Shown here: piece by piece, positions 52,191 through 60,918 of the stretch
Numbering within the stretch: position 1 is the first letter of the stretch
Layout of the letters: each line of letters starts with the position of its first letter
NCBI RefSeq assembly: GCF_900110455.1
Contig: NZ_FOIS01000001.1
Location: forward strand, 248,001-312,000
DNA length: 64,000 bases
Direction of reading: 5' to 3'
Origin: Natrinema salifodinae
Lineage (GTDB): Archaea > Halobacteriota > Halobacteria > Halobacteriales > Natrialbaceae
The notes under the pieces: generated by a model
Told to the model about the DNA's origin: nothing
Seen by the model: the letters and a program-made list of their open reading frames with translations, nothing else
Database searches by the model: none
Program-made: the position numbers and the translations under genes

Positions 52191-52399
52191 AGAACGGATC
52201 AGTTCACCCGGTATCGGTTCGGATGAACGTCGCGATCGACTGAATAAGTACTCTAACTGTCGCGCTACCGAGAAAGAAATTTCGCGTTAGCGGCCTTCGT
52301 AACGGGAAATTACGGTAACAACCCAGTGGTAAAATCCGCTTGGAATCGCCGCAGAAGAGCCAAAGAAGTCATATGCACCCCGCACATACCCGCTCGTAG

Positions 52400-53044
52400 A
52401 TGTCCCACCAGAACGCTGGCGAAAGCAACTTCGCCGCGATGACGAACGCCTGGTCGGCGATGACGCGTGGGTTCCTACGGACCGCGACCGCCGCGAACCG
52501 TGCGGCCGCTTCCGCGATGCGCTCTCCGATCGATGCGGCCAACGGCGCGGAAGATGACAGAGTCGCGCCGTCGGTTCCCTCGATCAACTACTCGGATCTC
52601 AACTGGCAGTTCGACCGCACCGTCGACGATCCCGATCACATCTCCGTCGGCGATACCGTCACCTTCGAGAAGGCGCTGACCGACGAGGACGTCCGCGCCT
52701 TCGCCGCAGTCAGCGGCGATACGAACCGACTCCACCTCGACGAAGCGTTCGCGGGCGAGACCCGCTTCAGCGAGCGCATCGTCCACGGGACGCTCGTCTC
52801 CGGACTCATCAGCGCCGCCCTCGCCAGGCTCCCCGGGCTCACGATCTACCTCTCTCAGGACCTGGAGTTCAGCGGCCCCGTCGGCATCGGCGACCGCGTC
52901 TCGGCCCGCGTCGAAATCGTCGAGGACCTCGGGAACGACCAGTATCGACTCGAGACGGTCGTGCGCAACGAGGACGACGACGCGACCGTGATCGACGGCG
53001 AGGCGGTCGTGCTGATCGACGACCTGCCCGCCGACGCGGACTAG
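52400..53044 (+). CDS. MaoC-type (R)-specific enoyl-CoA hydratase
   Basis: A 214-residue protein. An N-terminal helical, basic/polar region (about 1-75) precedes a hot-dog fold MaoC domain (about 80-205) with AVSGDTNRLHLDEAFA, which holds the catalytic Asp and His, and GTLVSGLISAALARLPG. It hydrates enoyl-CoA to (R)-3-hydroxyacyl-CoA, feeding PHA synthesis from fatty acids (PhaJ-like). A TATA (catatgc, 52370-52376) lies 24-30 bases before the ATG, indicating a leaderless mRNA. It is divergent from phaRPEC with 280 bases between starts, so it is likely co-regulated. Confidence 0.92.
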   Translation: MSHQNAGESNFAAMTNAWSAMTRGFLRTATAANRAAASAMRSPIDAANGAEDDRVAPSVPSINYSDLNWQFDRTVDDPDHISVGDTVTFEKALTDEDVRAFAAVSGDTNRLHLDEAFAGETRFSERIVHGTLVSGLISAALARLPGLTIYLSQDLEFSGPVGIGDRVSARVEIVEDLGNDQYRLETVVRNEDDDATVIDGEAVVLIDDLPADAD

Positions 53045-53246
53045 ACGAGCCGATCAGCAGCGAGTTCCGGGACGGGCCGGGTTGCGGTTAGCGCCGGTCG
53101 TCGGGCGCCGGACGCCGGTCGAATCGATGTGAGATCGATCGAGCAGATTCGCGCTCCGAGCCGGCGCCGCCGGCCCACGACGGCCGCTTTTTTCGCCTCC
53201 GAATCAGTACAACGGTGCTAAGTACCTCCTCGCGGAACGGAGGGAT

Positions 53247-54638
53247 ATGACGCTCTTTGGGACCGCAGGAATCCGCGGCCCGGTCGAGGAGGTATCGCCC
53301 TCGCTCGCGCTCGCCGTCGGCCAGGCCGCCGGCGACCCCGGGGAAACGTTCGTGGTCGGCCGCGACGGTCGGGAGACCGGCTCGGCGCTCGCGGCGGCGA
53401 TGGAGGCAGGCCTCGAAAGCGCCGGCGCCGACGTCCGACGCGTCGGCCAGGTGCCCACGCCCGCGCTCGCGTTCGCTTCACAGGGACGACGAGGCGTGAT
53501 GCTCACCGCGAGCCACAACCCGCCCGAGGACAACGGGATCAAACTGTTCGACGACGGCGTCGAGTACGACAGCGACGCCGAAGGAACCATCGACGACCGC
53601 GTCGCGAGCGACGACCCCGGGCTCGCCCGCTGGGACGAGTGGGGCGACGCCGAGCGGCTCTCGGTGCTCGACCGATACCGCGACGCCGTCGTCGAGTACG
53701 TTCGCGATCGCTTCGGCGGTCGTGACGGGGACGATGCAACCGCGGACGCCCCCCTCGCCGGCCTCCGAATCGGCGTCGACTGCGGGAACGGCATGGGCGC
53801 GGTCGCGACGCCTCAGGTCCTCGAACGCCTCGGCGCGACGGTCGTCGCGATCAACGCCACCGTCGACGGCCACTTCCCCGGCCGCGAGAGCAAGCCCACC
53901 CCCGAGACGCTGTCGGACTTCTCGGCGTTCCTCGCCGACGGCGCGTTCGACCTCGGCCTGGCCCACGACGGCGACGCCGATCGCCTGGTCGTCCTCGGTC
54001 CCGACGGCGACGTGATCCACGAGGACACGGTCCTCGCGGTCGTCGCGGCCCGATACGCGGCCGACAGCGACGCCGACGACCCGGTCGTCGTCACCACGCC
54101 CAACGCCTCGGCGCGCATCGACGAGCGGGTTCGCGCGGCCGGCGGCCGGGTCGAGCGCGTCCGGTTAGGATCGCTCCACGAGGGGATCGCGCGCGAGCGG
54201 GCCGCCGGGGACGAGGCCACCGAGATCGTCTTCGCGGCCGAGCCCTGGAAACACATTCACACCGCCTTCGGCGGCTGGATCGACGGCGTCGCGAGCGCCG
54301 CGGTCGTCGCCGCGCTGGTCGCCGAGGCCGGCGACACCGCGGCGCTTCGCGAACCGGTCACCGAACGCCCCTATCGGAAGGTCAGCGTCGAGTGTCCGGA
54401 CCGGGCTAAGACGGACGTCATGGCCGCTCTCGAGACCGACCTGCCGTCGGCGTTCCCCGAGGCTGCCGTCGACACCGACTACGGCGTCCGCCTCGAGTTC
54501 GAGGACGCGTCGTGGCTGCTGGTCCGGCCCAGCGGGACGGAACCGTACGTGCGCCTCTACGCCGAGAGCGATTCAGTCGACGACCTGGTCGCAGAGGCAC
54601 GGGCGGTCATCGAGGGAGCCGTCGCGGACGCGACGTAA
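53247..54638 (+). CDS. glmM: Phosphoglucosamine mutase-type phosphohexomutase
   Basis: A 463-residue four-domain phosphohexomutase. The phosphoserine loop TASHNPPEDNGIKLF gives Ser89, the metal loop DGDADR is 241-246, the sugar-specificity loop reads AAEPWKHIHTAFG in place of GGEQSGH, and the phosphate-binding loop is RPSGTEPYVR. GlmM activity (GlcN-6-P to GlcN-1-P) is inferred from family and from glmS and glmU in the window; phosphomannomutase or phosphoglucomutase activity is possible. A Shine-Dalgarno-like cggaggg lies 2 bases before the ATG. Confidence 0.88.
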   Translation: MTLFGTAGIRGPVEEVSPSLALAVGQAAGDPGETFVVGRDGRETGSALAAAMEAGLESAGADVRRVGQVPTPALAFASQGRRGVMLTASHNPPEDNGIKLFDDGVEYDSDAEGTIDDRVASDDPGLARWDEWGDAERLSVLDRYRDAVVEYVRDRFGGRDGDDATADAPLAGLRIGVDCGNGMGAVATPQVLERLGATVVAINATVDGHFPGRESKPTPETLSDFSAFLADGAFDLGLAHDGDADRLVVLGPDGDVIHEDTVLAVVAARYAADSDADDPVVVTTPNASARIDERVRAAGGRVERVRLGSLHEGIARERAAGDEATEIVFAAEPWKHIHTAFGGWIDGVASAAVVAALVAEAGDTAALREPVTERPYRKVSVECPDRAKTDVMAALETDLPSAFPEAAVDTDYGVRLEFEDASWLLVRPSGTEPYVRLYAESDSVDDLVAEARAVIEGAVADAT

Positions 54639-54774
54639 GAGCGACAACAACGCCGCGGCGCTCGGGCCGAAATCGACGGACAGAGCGTACTGGACAGGCG
54701 TCGATTCGTCGCTCACCCGCTCGAAAACGGAACAGTTTACTGGTCTGATCCTTCAGATCCGTCGATTTCGACGG

Positions 54775-54782
54775 GTATAAAC
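54775..54782 (+). promoter_or_regulatory. TATA box of the nucleoside ABC operon
   Basis: gtataaac lies 25-32 bases upstream of ATG 54807. It decides that start over the in-frame ATG at 54786, which is only 4 bases after the box. Confidence 0.7.
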
Positions 54783-54806
54783 CGGATGTTTGCGCTAGTC
54801 CGCTCC

Positions 54807-55859
54807 ATGGCACGAGATCGACGACAGTTTCTTACAGGTGCGGGTGCGGTCGGACTCGCAGGCATTGCTGGCTGTGTCGGTGGGTTCGGCGACGAGGGGG
54901 ACGCCGACGTCCAGGTCGGAATGGTGTACGCGACCGGCGGCCTCGGCGACGACTCGTTCAACGACATGGCAAAGCAGGGCATCGAAGAGGCTTCCAACGA
55001 GTTCAGCCTCGCGTTCGACGAGACCGAACCGAGTTCCGAGGGCGAGTTCGCCGGCGCACAGCGGGACTACGCGGAGTCCGGCGAGTACGATCTGATCTGC
55101 TGTATCGGCTACGCGCAGGTCGAAGCCCTCTCGGAGAACGCGCCGGAGTATCCGGACCAGAACTTCATTATCGTCGACGAGACCGTCGAGGAGGACAACG
55201 TCCGGAGTTACCTGTTCGGCGAGCCCGAGGGCTCGTTCCAGGTCGGTCACCTGGCCGGCCTGCTGACCGACGAGGAGTTCGCGGCCGGGGCCGGCGAGAC
55301 GAATCCGAACGAGAGCGTCGTCGGCTTCGTCGGCGGTACCGAATCGCCGCTGATCGAGTCGTTCGAGGCCGGCTTCCGTGCGGGCGTCGAGTACGCGGAC
55401 ACCGGCGCCGAGGTCGCCTCGACGTACGTCGGCGAGTTCAACAACACCGCCGGCGGACAGGAGGCCGCCCGGTCGCTGTACCAGAACCGGGGCGCCGACA
55501 TCATCTTCCACGCGGCCGGCCGGACCGGGATCGGCGTCTTCCAGGCGGCGCAGGAAGAGGGCCGGTTCGCGATCGGCGTCGACGACGACCAGTCCGAGTC
55601 CAACCCGGGCTACGCCGACGTCATCCTCGCGAGCATGGTCAAGCGCGTCGACACCGCGATCTACTCCGCCGCCGAGGCCGTCGTCAACGACGAGTTCGCG
55701 GGCGGCGAAACCGAGACCCTCGGCCTCGAACAGGACGGCGTCGGCGCCGAGTACGGCGCCGAGATCGGCGGCGAGATCCCCGAGGAGATCAAATCTCAAC
55801 TCGAGGAGTCCGAGCAAGCGATCATCGACGGCGAGATCGACGTCCCGAACGAACCGTAA
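54807..55859 (+). CDS. BMP-family nucleoside-binding lipoprotein
   Basis: A 350-residue substrate-binding protein exported by Tat: MARDRRQFLTGAGAVGLAGI followed by a lipobox Cys at position 23. The mature part is a Bmp/PnrA-like periplasmic-binding fold (VGMVYATGGLGDDSFNDMA, IIVDETVEEDNVRSYLFGEP and DIIFHAAGRTGIGVFQAA). PnrA-like proteins bind purine or pyrimidine nucleosides. It is first in an ABC operon (ATPase at 55864, permeases at 57552 and 58774), with salvage enzymes just downstream. Confidence 0.93.
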   Translation: MARDRRQFLTGAGAVGLAGIAGCVGGFGDEGDADVQVGMVYATGGLGDDSFNDMAKQGIEEASNEFSLAFDETEPSSEGEFAGAQRDYAESGEYDLICCIGYAQVEALSENAPEYPDQNFIIVDETVEEDNVRSYLFGEPEGSFQVGHLAGLLTDEEFAAGAGETNPNESVVGFVGGTESPLIESFEAGFRAGVEYADTGAEVASTYVGEFNNTAGGQEAARSLYQNRGADIIFHAAGRTGIGVFQAAQEEGRFAIGVDDDQSESNPGYADVILASMVKRVDTAIYSAAEAVVNDEFAGGETETLGLEQDGVGAEYGAEIGGEIPEEIKSQLEESEQAIIDGEIDVPNEP

Positions 55860-55863
55860 TCGC

Positions 55864-57555
55864 ATGACGGAGCCGGGAATGGGAACGACTGACGGGACGG
55901 GACCGACCGAGGGGACGGGGGTGCGCGCCGCCGATCAGCGAACCACCGGCAGCGACCTCGCCATCCACCTCGACGGCATCACGAAGCGATTCCCCGGCGT
56001 CGTCGCCAACGACGACGTCGATCTGCGGGTTGAGCGGGGCACCGTCCACGCCCTGCTCGGCGAGAACGGGGCCGGGAAGACGACCCTGATGAACGTCCTC
56101 TACGGGCTCTACCAGCCCGAAGAAGGACGGGTCGTCGTCGACGGACAGGAGCGATCGTTCGACTCGCCGCGAGACGCCATCGACGCCGGCATCGGGATGA
56201 TCCACCAGCACTTCATGCTGGTTGATCCGATGACGGTCGCCGAGAACATCGCCCTGGGCAACGAGCCGACGAAGTGGTTCGGCATGGCCGTCGACCGCGA
56301 CCGGATCGACCGCGAGGTCCGGGATCTCTGCGATCGGTACGGGTTCGACGTCGATCCACAGACGACCGTCGAGGATCTGAGCGTCGGCGTCCAACAGCGC
56401 GTCGAAATTCTCAAGGCGCTGTTCCGGGGCGCGGACGTGCTCATCCTCGACGAGCCGACCGCCGTCCTCACGCCCCAAGAGGTCGAGGACCTCTACGACG
56501 TCCTCGACGAACTCACCGCGCAGGGGAAGACGATCATCTTCATCACGCACAAGTTAGAGGAGGCGACCCACGCCGCCGACGCGATCACCGTCCTTCGGGA
56601 TGGCAAGTCCGTCGGCACGGTCGACCCCGAGCGCACGAACCGAGAAGACCTGGCCGAGCGCATGGTCGGCCGGGAAGTACTGCTGGAGGCCGAATCCGAC
56701 CCGGTCGAGACGGGCGACGTCGTCCTCTCGACGGAGAACGTGTCCGTCGAGGACGCCCGCGGGGTCGAGGTCGTCTCCGGTATCGACCTCGACGTCCGCG
56801 CCGGCGAAATCGTCGGCATCGCGGGCGTCGACGGCAACGGCCAGGCGGAACTGATCGAGGCGATCACCGGCCTTCGGACGCCCGACGAGGGCACGGTTTC
56901 CTACGAGGGCGCGAACGTCACCGACTGGTCGCGCCGCCGGCGGATCGAGAACGGGATGGCGTACATCCCCGAGGACCGCCACGAGCGCGGCCTGGTCATG
57001 TCCTTCGACCTCGTCGAAAACGGCGTTCTCGGGAGCCAGCGGTCGCCGGAGTTCGCAAGCGGCGGGCGCATCGACTGGCCAGGCGTCCGCGGCCACGCCG
57101 AGGAGATCATCGAGACCTACGACGTCCGGCCGCCGAACGCCGACGCCGACGCCCGCTCGTTCTCCGGCGGGAACCAACAGAAGTTCATCGTCGGCCGCGA
57201 GTTCGAGCGCGACCCCTCGCTGGTCGTCGCGACCCACCCCACCCGCGGGGTCGACATCGGCTCGACGGAGTTCATCCACGACCGGCTGCTCGACCTCCGC
57301 CAACAGGGGGTCGCGGTCCTGCTGGTCTCCTCGAATCTCGACGAAGTCCGCTCGCTCTCGGACCGCCTGGCGGTCATCTACGAGGGCGAGTTCATCGACG
57401 TCACCGACCCCGAAACGGTCACCGAGGAGGAGCTGGGGCTGCTCATGGCCGGCCAGCGGCCGGGAGTTGACGGTACCGGTACCGGCGCCGACGCCGACGC
57501 TACCACCGGAACCGGTGACGCCGCCGGGACCGGAAACGGAGGTGAACTGCGATGA
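55864..57555 (+). CDS. ABC transporter ATPase, duplicated NBD, nucleoside uptake
   Basis: A 563-residue protein with two ATPase domains, as in sugar and nucleoside importers. The N-terminal domain has Walker A GENGAGKTT (about 66-74), LSVGVQQRVEILKAL and LDEPTAVLTPQE. The C-terminal domain has a degenerate Walker A-like GVDGNGQAEL, SGGNQQKFIVGREF and HPTRGVDIGS. It is cytosolic and pairs with the two permeases. Acidic Gly/Thr-rich tails at both ends are disordered. ATG 55864 lies 4 bases after the lipoprotein stop; the stop overlaps the first permease by 4 bases. Confidence 0.93.
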   Translation: MTEPGMGTTDGTGPTEGTGVRAADQRTTGSDLAIHLDGITKRFPGVVANDDVDLRVERGTVHALLGENGAGKTTLMNVLYGLYQPEEGRVVVDGQERSFDSPRDAIDAGIGMIHQHFMLVDPMTVAENIALGNEPTKWFGMAVDRDRIDREVRDLCDRYGFDVDPQTTVEDLSVGVQQRVEILKALFRGADVLILDEPTAVLTPQEVEDLYDVLDELTAQGKTIIFITHKLEEATHAADAITVLRDGKSVGTVDPERTNREDLAERMVGREVLLEAESDPVETGDVVLSTENVSVEDARGVEVVSGIDLDVRAGEIVGIAGVDGNGQAELIEAITGLRTPDEGTVSYEGANVTDWSRRRRIENGMAYIPEDRHERGLVMSFDLVENGVLGSQRSPEFASGGRIDWPGVRGHAEEIIETYDVRPPNADADARSFSGGNQQKFIVGREFERDPSLVVATHPTRGVDIGSTEFIHDRLLDLRQQGVAVLLVSSNLDEVRSLSDRLAVIYEGEFIDVTDPETVTEEELGLLMAGQRPGVDGTGTGADADATTGTGDAAGTGNGGELR

Positions 57556-58781
57556 GCGCGGCGAAAGACCGGCTCGATCGGCTCCTCGAACGCCTGATCC
57601 AGGCGTCGGTCCTCGAACGCGTCGTCATCAGCGTCGCGGCGCTGTTCGCCGCCGTCCTCATCGGCGGCGTGCTGGTGTTCATCTCCGGCGGCTTCGCCTC
57701 CTGCCGGTCCGGCCTCGACGTGGCCGGGATGACGTTCTGTTACAACCCAATGCAGGTCTACTACGAGCTGTTCCTCGGGGCGCTGGGCCACCCGCTCGAC
57801 GGCGGCTGGAGCCCCGTGAACTACAGGCTCGCGACGACGCTCCGAGAGGCGACGCTGCTGATCTTCGCGGGGCTGTCGGTCGCGGTCGCGTTCCGCGCCG
57901 GCCTGCTCAACATCGGGACGCAGGGCCAACTGGTCGTCGGCGGGCTCGCGACGGCCGTCACGGTCGTCTACGCCGCGTCGATCGTCCCCGGCGGCTTCGT
58001 CGGGACGGTCGTCCTCATCCCGCTCGGCGTGCTCGCGGGTGCGATCGCCGGCGGGCTCTACGGCGCGCTTCCGGGCGTCCTGAAGGCCTACGCCGACGCC
58101 AACGAGGTTATCACGACGATCATGCTCAACTTCGTCGCGGCCGGCGTCACGTCGACCATGCTCTCTCGGTGGTTCCAGGATCCCGACAGCACCAACCCGC
58201 GGACCGAGCCGGTCCCCGAGTACGCCGAGATCCCGAGCATCGGCTTCCAGGCGGGCTTCTCGGTGCTCGCGCTCGCGTTCGCCGTCGCGCTCATGCTCGG
58301 AATCGCCTGGCTGCTCGCGCGAACCTCGTTCGGGTACGAACTCCGGACGAGCGGCATCCAGCCGGCGGCGGCAGCCTACGGCGGTGTCGACGAGAAGCGG
58401 ATGACCGTCGCCAGCATGACCCTCTCGGGGGCGCTGGGCGGCGTCGCCGGCGCCTTCTGGGTCCTGATGGTCCACGGCAGCTGGCTCGAGAACGTGCCGT
58501 CGATCGGTTTCGACGGGATCGCAGTCTCGGTGCTGGCCGGCAACAACCCGTTGGGCGTCGGCGCGGCGGCGTTCCTGTTCGGCGTCCTCCAGAGCGGCTC
58601 GAACTCGATCGGGACGACGACGGACGTTCCGCCCGAACTGGTCGGCATCCTCACCGGGCTGATCATCCTCTTCGTCGCGATGCCGGAGTTCTTCCGGATG
58701 GTCGGCCAGCGCTACCTCGACGTCGGGGCCGGACAGCCGGTTCGCGCCGACGGCGGCGACGGAGGTGAGACCGATGAGTGA
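57552..58781 (+). CDS. ABC transporter permease, nucleoside uptake
   Basis: A 409-residue membrane protein with about nine to ten helices of the BPD_transp_2 (branched-chain/ribose/nucleoside importer) type. It has REATLLIFAGLSVAVAFRAG, LLNIGTQGQLVVGGLA and NEVITTIMLNFVAAGV. The NEVITTIMLN segment and the long external loop after helix 1 are typical of the first permease of PnrA-like systems. It overlaps the ATPase gene by 4 bases and the second permease by 8. Confidence 0.92.
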   Translation: MSAAKDRLDRLLERLIQASVLERVVISVAALFAAVLIGGVLVFISGGFASCRSGLDVAGMTFCYNPMQVYYELFLGALGHPLDGGWSPVNYRLATTLREATLLIFAGLSVAVAFRAGLLNIGTQGQLVVGGLATAVTVVYAASIVPGGFVGTVVLIPLGVLAGAIAGGLYGALPGVLKAYADANEVITTIMLNFVAAGVTSTMLSRWFQDPDSTNPRTEPVPEYAEIPSIGFQAGFSVLALAFAVALMLGIAWLLARTSFGYELRTSGIQPAAAAYGGVDEKRMTVASMTLSGALGGVAGAFWVLMVHGSWLENVPSIGFDGIAVSVLAGNNPLGVGAAAFLFGVLQSGSNSIGTTTDVPPELVGILTGLIILFVAMPEFFRMVGQRYLDVGAGQPVRADGGDGGETDE

Positions 58782-59850
58782 CCTGCGCGATCGGCTCTCG
58801 CGCCGGTCGATCGGCGCGGGGCTGGGCGCTCTCGCAGTTCTGTGGGTCGTCGTCGGTCTCCTGGCCCCCGACTCGTGGCCGGGCGTCCTGCTCTCGATCG
58901 CGGCCAGCCCGAGCACCCACACGGCGACGCTCCGACTCGCCGTCCCGATCGCGCTCGCGGCGATCGGCGGCATCTTCGCCGAGAAGAGCGGCGTCATCAA
59001 CATCGGCATCGAGGGGCTGCTCATCGTCTCGGCCTTTAGCTCGATCATCGCCGTCCACCGGCTCGGCGACGGCGGCGCGACGCTTGGCCTGCCGAACCTG
59101 TGGTGGGGGCTCCTGGCCGGCGTGGCCGTCAGCGTGCTCTTCGCGTTGCTCTTCGCGATCGTCTGTATCGAGTTCAAGGCCGACCAGATCATCGCGGGCC
59201 TGGCGATCTGGCTCATCTCGCTGGGCCTGGCGCCGTTCGCCTCGCGGATCGTCTTCGGCAGTCCGAACATCCCGGGCGTCACGCGGTTCGGCGACGTGAC
59301 GATCCCGGTGCTGTCGGAGATTCCGCTGCTTGGCTACCTGCTGTTCGACACCGAACCGCAGGTGTACATCATGCTCGTCGGCGCCGTCGCGGGCTGGTAC
59401 CTGCTCTCCCGGACGAACTTCGGGCGGTGGGTGGTCGCCAGCGGCGAGAACCCGAAGGCCCTGGACACGGCCGGCGTCGACGTCCGCAAGGTCCGGTACG
59501 CCGCCGTGCTCCTCTCAGGTGTGTTCGCCGGTCTGGGCGGCGCCGGCTTCGCGCTGGGCCACCTCGGCACGTTCGCCGGCGGCGGCGACACGGCGATCGG
59601 CGGCCGCGGGTTCATCGCGATCGCGACCTACCTGCTCGCGAACTACCATCCGATCGGCGCCCTGCTCGGCTCGTTCCTCTTCGCCGGGCTCAACTCGGTC
59701 CAGACCACGCTCCAGTCGGCCGGCTACGCGATCCCGACGGAGCTGATCCGCACCATCCCGCACATGACGGTCATCGTCGTCCTCGTGTTCGTCGGTCGCA
59801 CCCGCCTGCCCGACGCCGCCGGCGACCACTACGAGTCCGGCGAGGACTGA
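58774..59850 (+). CDS. ABC transporter permease, nucleoside uptake
   Basis: A 358-residue membrane protein with about eight to ten helices. Family motifs are AAIGGIFAEKSGVINIGIEG, KADQIIAGLAIWLISLGLA and RGFIAIATYLLANYHPIGA. It is the partner of the preceding permease. ATG 58774 (MSDLRDRLS) is chosen for its ggaggtga Shine-Dalgarno 5 bases upstream and its overlap with the previous stop. A T-rich cctttttcct about 25 bases after the stop may end the transcript. Confidence 0.92.
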   Translation: MSDLRDRLSRRSIGAGLGALAVLWVVVGLLAPDSWPGVLLSIAASPSTHTATLRLAVPIALAAIGGIFAEKSGVINIGIEGLLIVSAFSSIIAVHRLGDGGATLGLPNLWWGLLAGVAVSVLFALLFAIVCIEFKADQIIAGLAIWLISLGLAPFASRIVFGSPNIPGVTRFGDVTIPVLSEIPLLGYLLFDTEPQVYIMLVGAVAGWYLLSRTNFGRWVVASGENPKALDTAGVDVRKVRYAAVLLSGVFAGLGGAGFALGHLGTFAGGGDTAIGGRGFIAIATYLLANYHPIGALLGSFLFAGLNSVQTTLQSAGYAIPTELIRTIPHMTVIVVLVFVGRTRLPDAAGDHYESGED

Positions 59851-59960
59851 CCGCTCACCGTCTCCTTTTTCCTCCGTTCGCGGGTCGAGAGTCGGCAAAC
59901 CGGAGACGCCGCGCGAGGACAGCCGATGCCTTCTTGCACCCGCTCGGGGTACGTCACAGC

Positions 59961-60368
59961 GTGACCGAAGCAACGGAACGCGATCTCATCGACGCCGCGC
60001 GAGACGTCCAGTCGGCCGCCCACGTCCCCTACTCCGAGTACGCGGTCGGAGCCGCCCTCGAGACCGCCGACGGCGAGGTCTTCGTCGGCTGCAACCTCGA
60101 GAACGCGAACTTCAGCAACAGCCTCCACGCCGAGGAGGTCGCGATCGCCGAGGCGGTCAAGACCGGCCACCGCGAGTTCGCCAGGCTCGCGGTCAGCTCG
60201 AGCCGCCGCGACGGCGTCACCCCCTGTGGAATGTGCCGCCAGACGCTCGCCGAGTTCTGCGACGACGGCCTGGTCGTACTCTGCGACGAGGGCGAGGGCG
60301 AGGAGCCGACGGAGTACACGCTCGGGGAACTCCTGCCGAACACGATCACCCAGGAGACGCTCGAGTGA
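59961..60368 (+). CDS. cdd: Cytidine deaminase
   Basis: A 135-residue homotetrameric zinc enzyme that converts (deoxy)cytidine to (deoxy)uridine. It has HVPYSEYAVGAALE, NLENANFSNSLHAEEVAI (zinc ligand and catalytic Glu in HAEE; a conserved Cys precedes) and TPCGMCRQTLAEF (two Cys zinc ligands). It starts at GTG 59961. Position between the nucleoside importer and uridine phosphorylase shows a pyrimidine salvage role: import, deamination, phosphorolysis. Confidence 0.95.
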   Translation: MTEATERDLIDAARDVQSAAHVPYSEYAVGAALETADGEVFVGCNLENANFSNSLHAEEVAIAEAVKTGHREFARLAVSSSRRDGVTPCGMCRQTLAEFCDDGLVVLCDEGEGEEPTEYTLGELLPNTITQETLE

Positions 60369-60424
60369 GCGGTGAGCGGGCCGCCCGGTCCGGTGCGGGC
60401 CGAGAGAGCGATCGCGCCGCGGCC

Positions 60425-60859
60425 CTACGACACCGATTCCTCGAGTTCGTCGCGGAGGATCGTCCGGTGGCACCGCTTCTTTTCGGTGTTCTCGAAACAG
60501 ACTAAGACCAGCGACTCTCCCGAAGCCAGGCGATCTTCGAGTTCGGCGAGCGCGGCCCGCGCGTCGTCGTCGGTTTCGAGGTGGTCCCGATAGGCCTCGT
60601 CGAATCCGACCTGGTCCCAGGCGGCGTTGTGGGCGCCCTCCTCGCACAGACCCCGCATCTTCATGTCCTCCTCGATATCGCGCAGCGAGTCGAGCAGGTC
60701 GGCGGGCGGGCCGAGGTCGGGGCGGTTCTCGTCGACAGCCGCGTGGAACCACGACGTCGGCTGCCGGACGACGCCGATCCGCGTCGCGTCCGCCGGCAGG
60801 TCGGCCAGGTCGTGCTGGATCGCGGCGACGTAGGTGTCCGCGAGCGTTCCCCGTGCCAT
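60425..60859 (-). CDS. DUF488-like protein
   Basis: A 144-residue soluble protein: TRIGVVRQPTSWFHAAVDEN, then AALAELEDRLASGESLVLVCFENTEKKRCHRTIL. The Cys-Phe-Glu...Lys-Cys-His-Arg end matches the DUF488 pattern (CxCE...CHR), a family of unknown function. It is convergent with cdd and divergent from udp. ATG 60859 is fixed by the TATA box 60882-60890, which also faces udp. It is an odd insertion among salvage genes. Confidence 0.8.
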   Translation of the reverse strand: MARGTLADTYVAAIQHDLADLPADATRIGVVRQPTSWFHAAVDENRPDLGPPADLLDSLRDIEEDMKMRGLCEEGAHNAAWDQVGFDEAYRDHLETDDDARAALAELEDRLASGESLVLVCFENTEKKRCHRTILRDELEESVS

Positions 60860-60881
60860 ACGCTCGCTACGCGGGTCCCGC

Positions 60882-60890
60882 ATTTATATA
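60882..60890. promoter_or_regulatory. Single TATA box between divergent DUF488 and udp genes
   Basis: atttatata lies in the 59 bases between the two start codons. On the minus strand it reads tatataaat, centred about 27 bases from ATG 60859. On the plus strand it is about 33 bases from ATG 60919. I see no second TATA-like element in the gap, so one near-symmetric box may serve both directions. Confidence 0.65.
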
Positions 60891-60918
60891 CGACGCCGGA
60901 TCGAATCGCCGCCATTCG

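Noticed and set aside
54786-54806. Upstream ATG for the BMP lipoprotein
   Set aside because: It lies 4 bases after the TATA box, and the Tat motif with lipobox fits the ATG at 54807.
57378-59282. 634-codon minus-strand open frame
   Set aside because: It lies opposite the ABC ATPase and permease genes, is Arg-rich, and has no recognisable motif.
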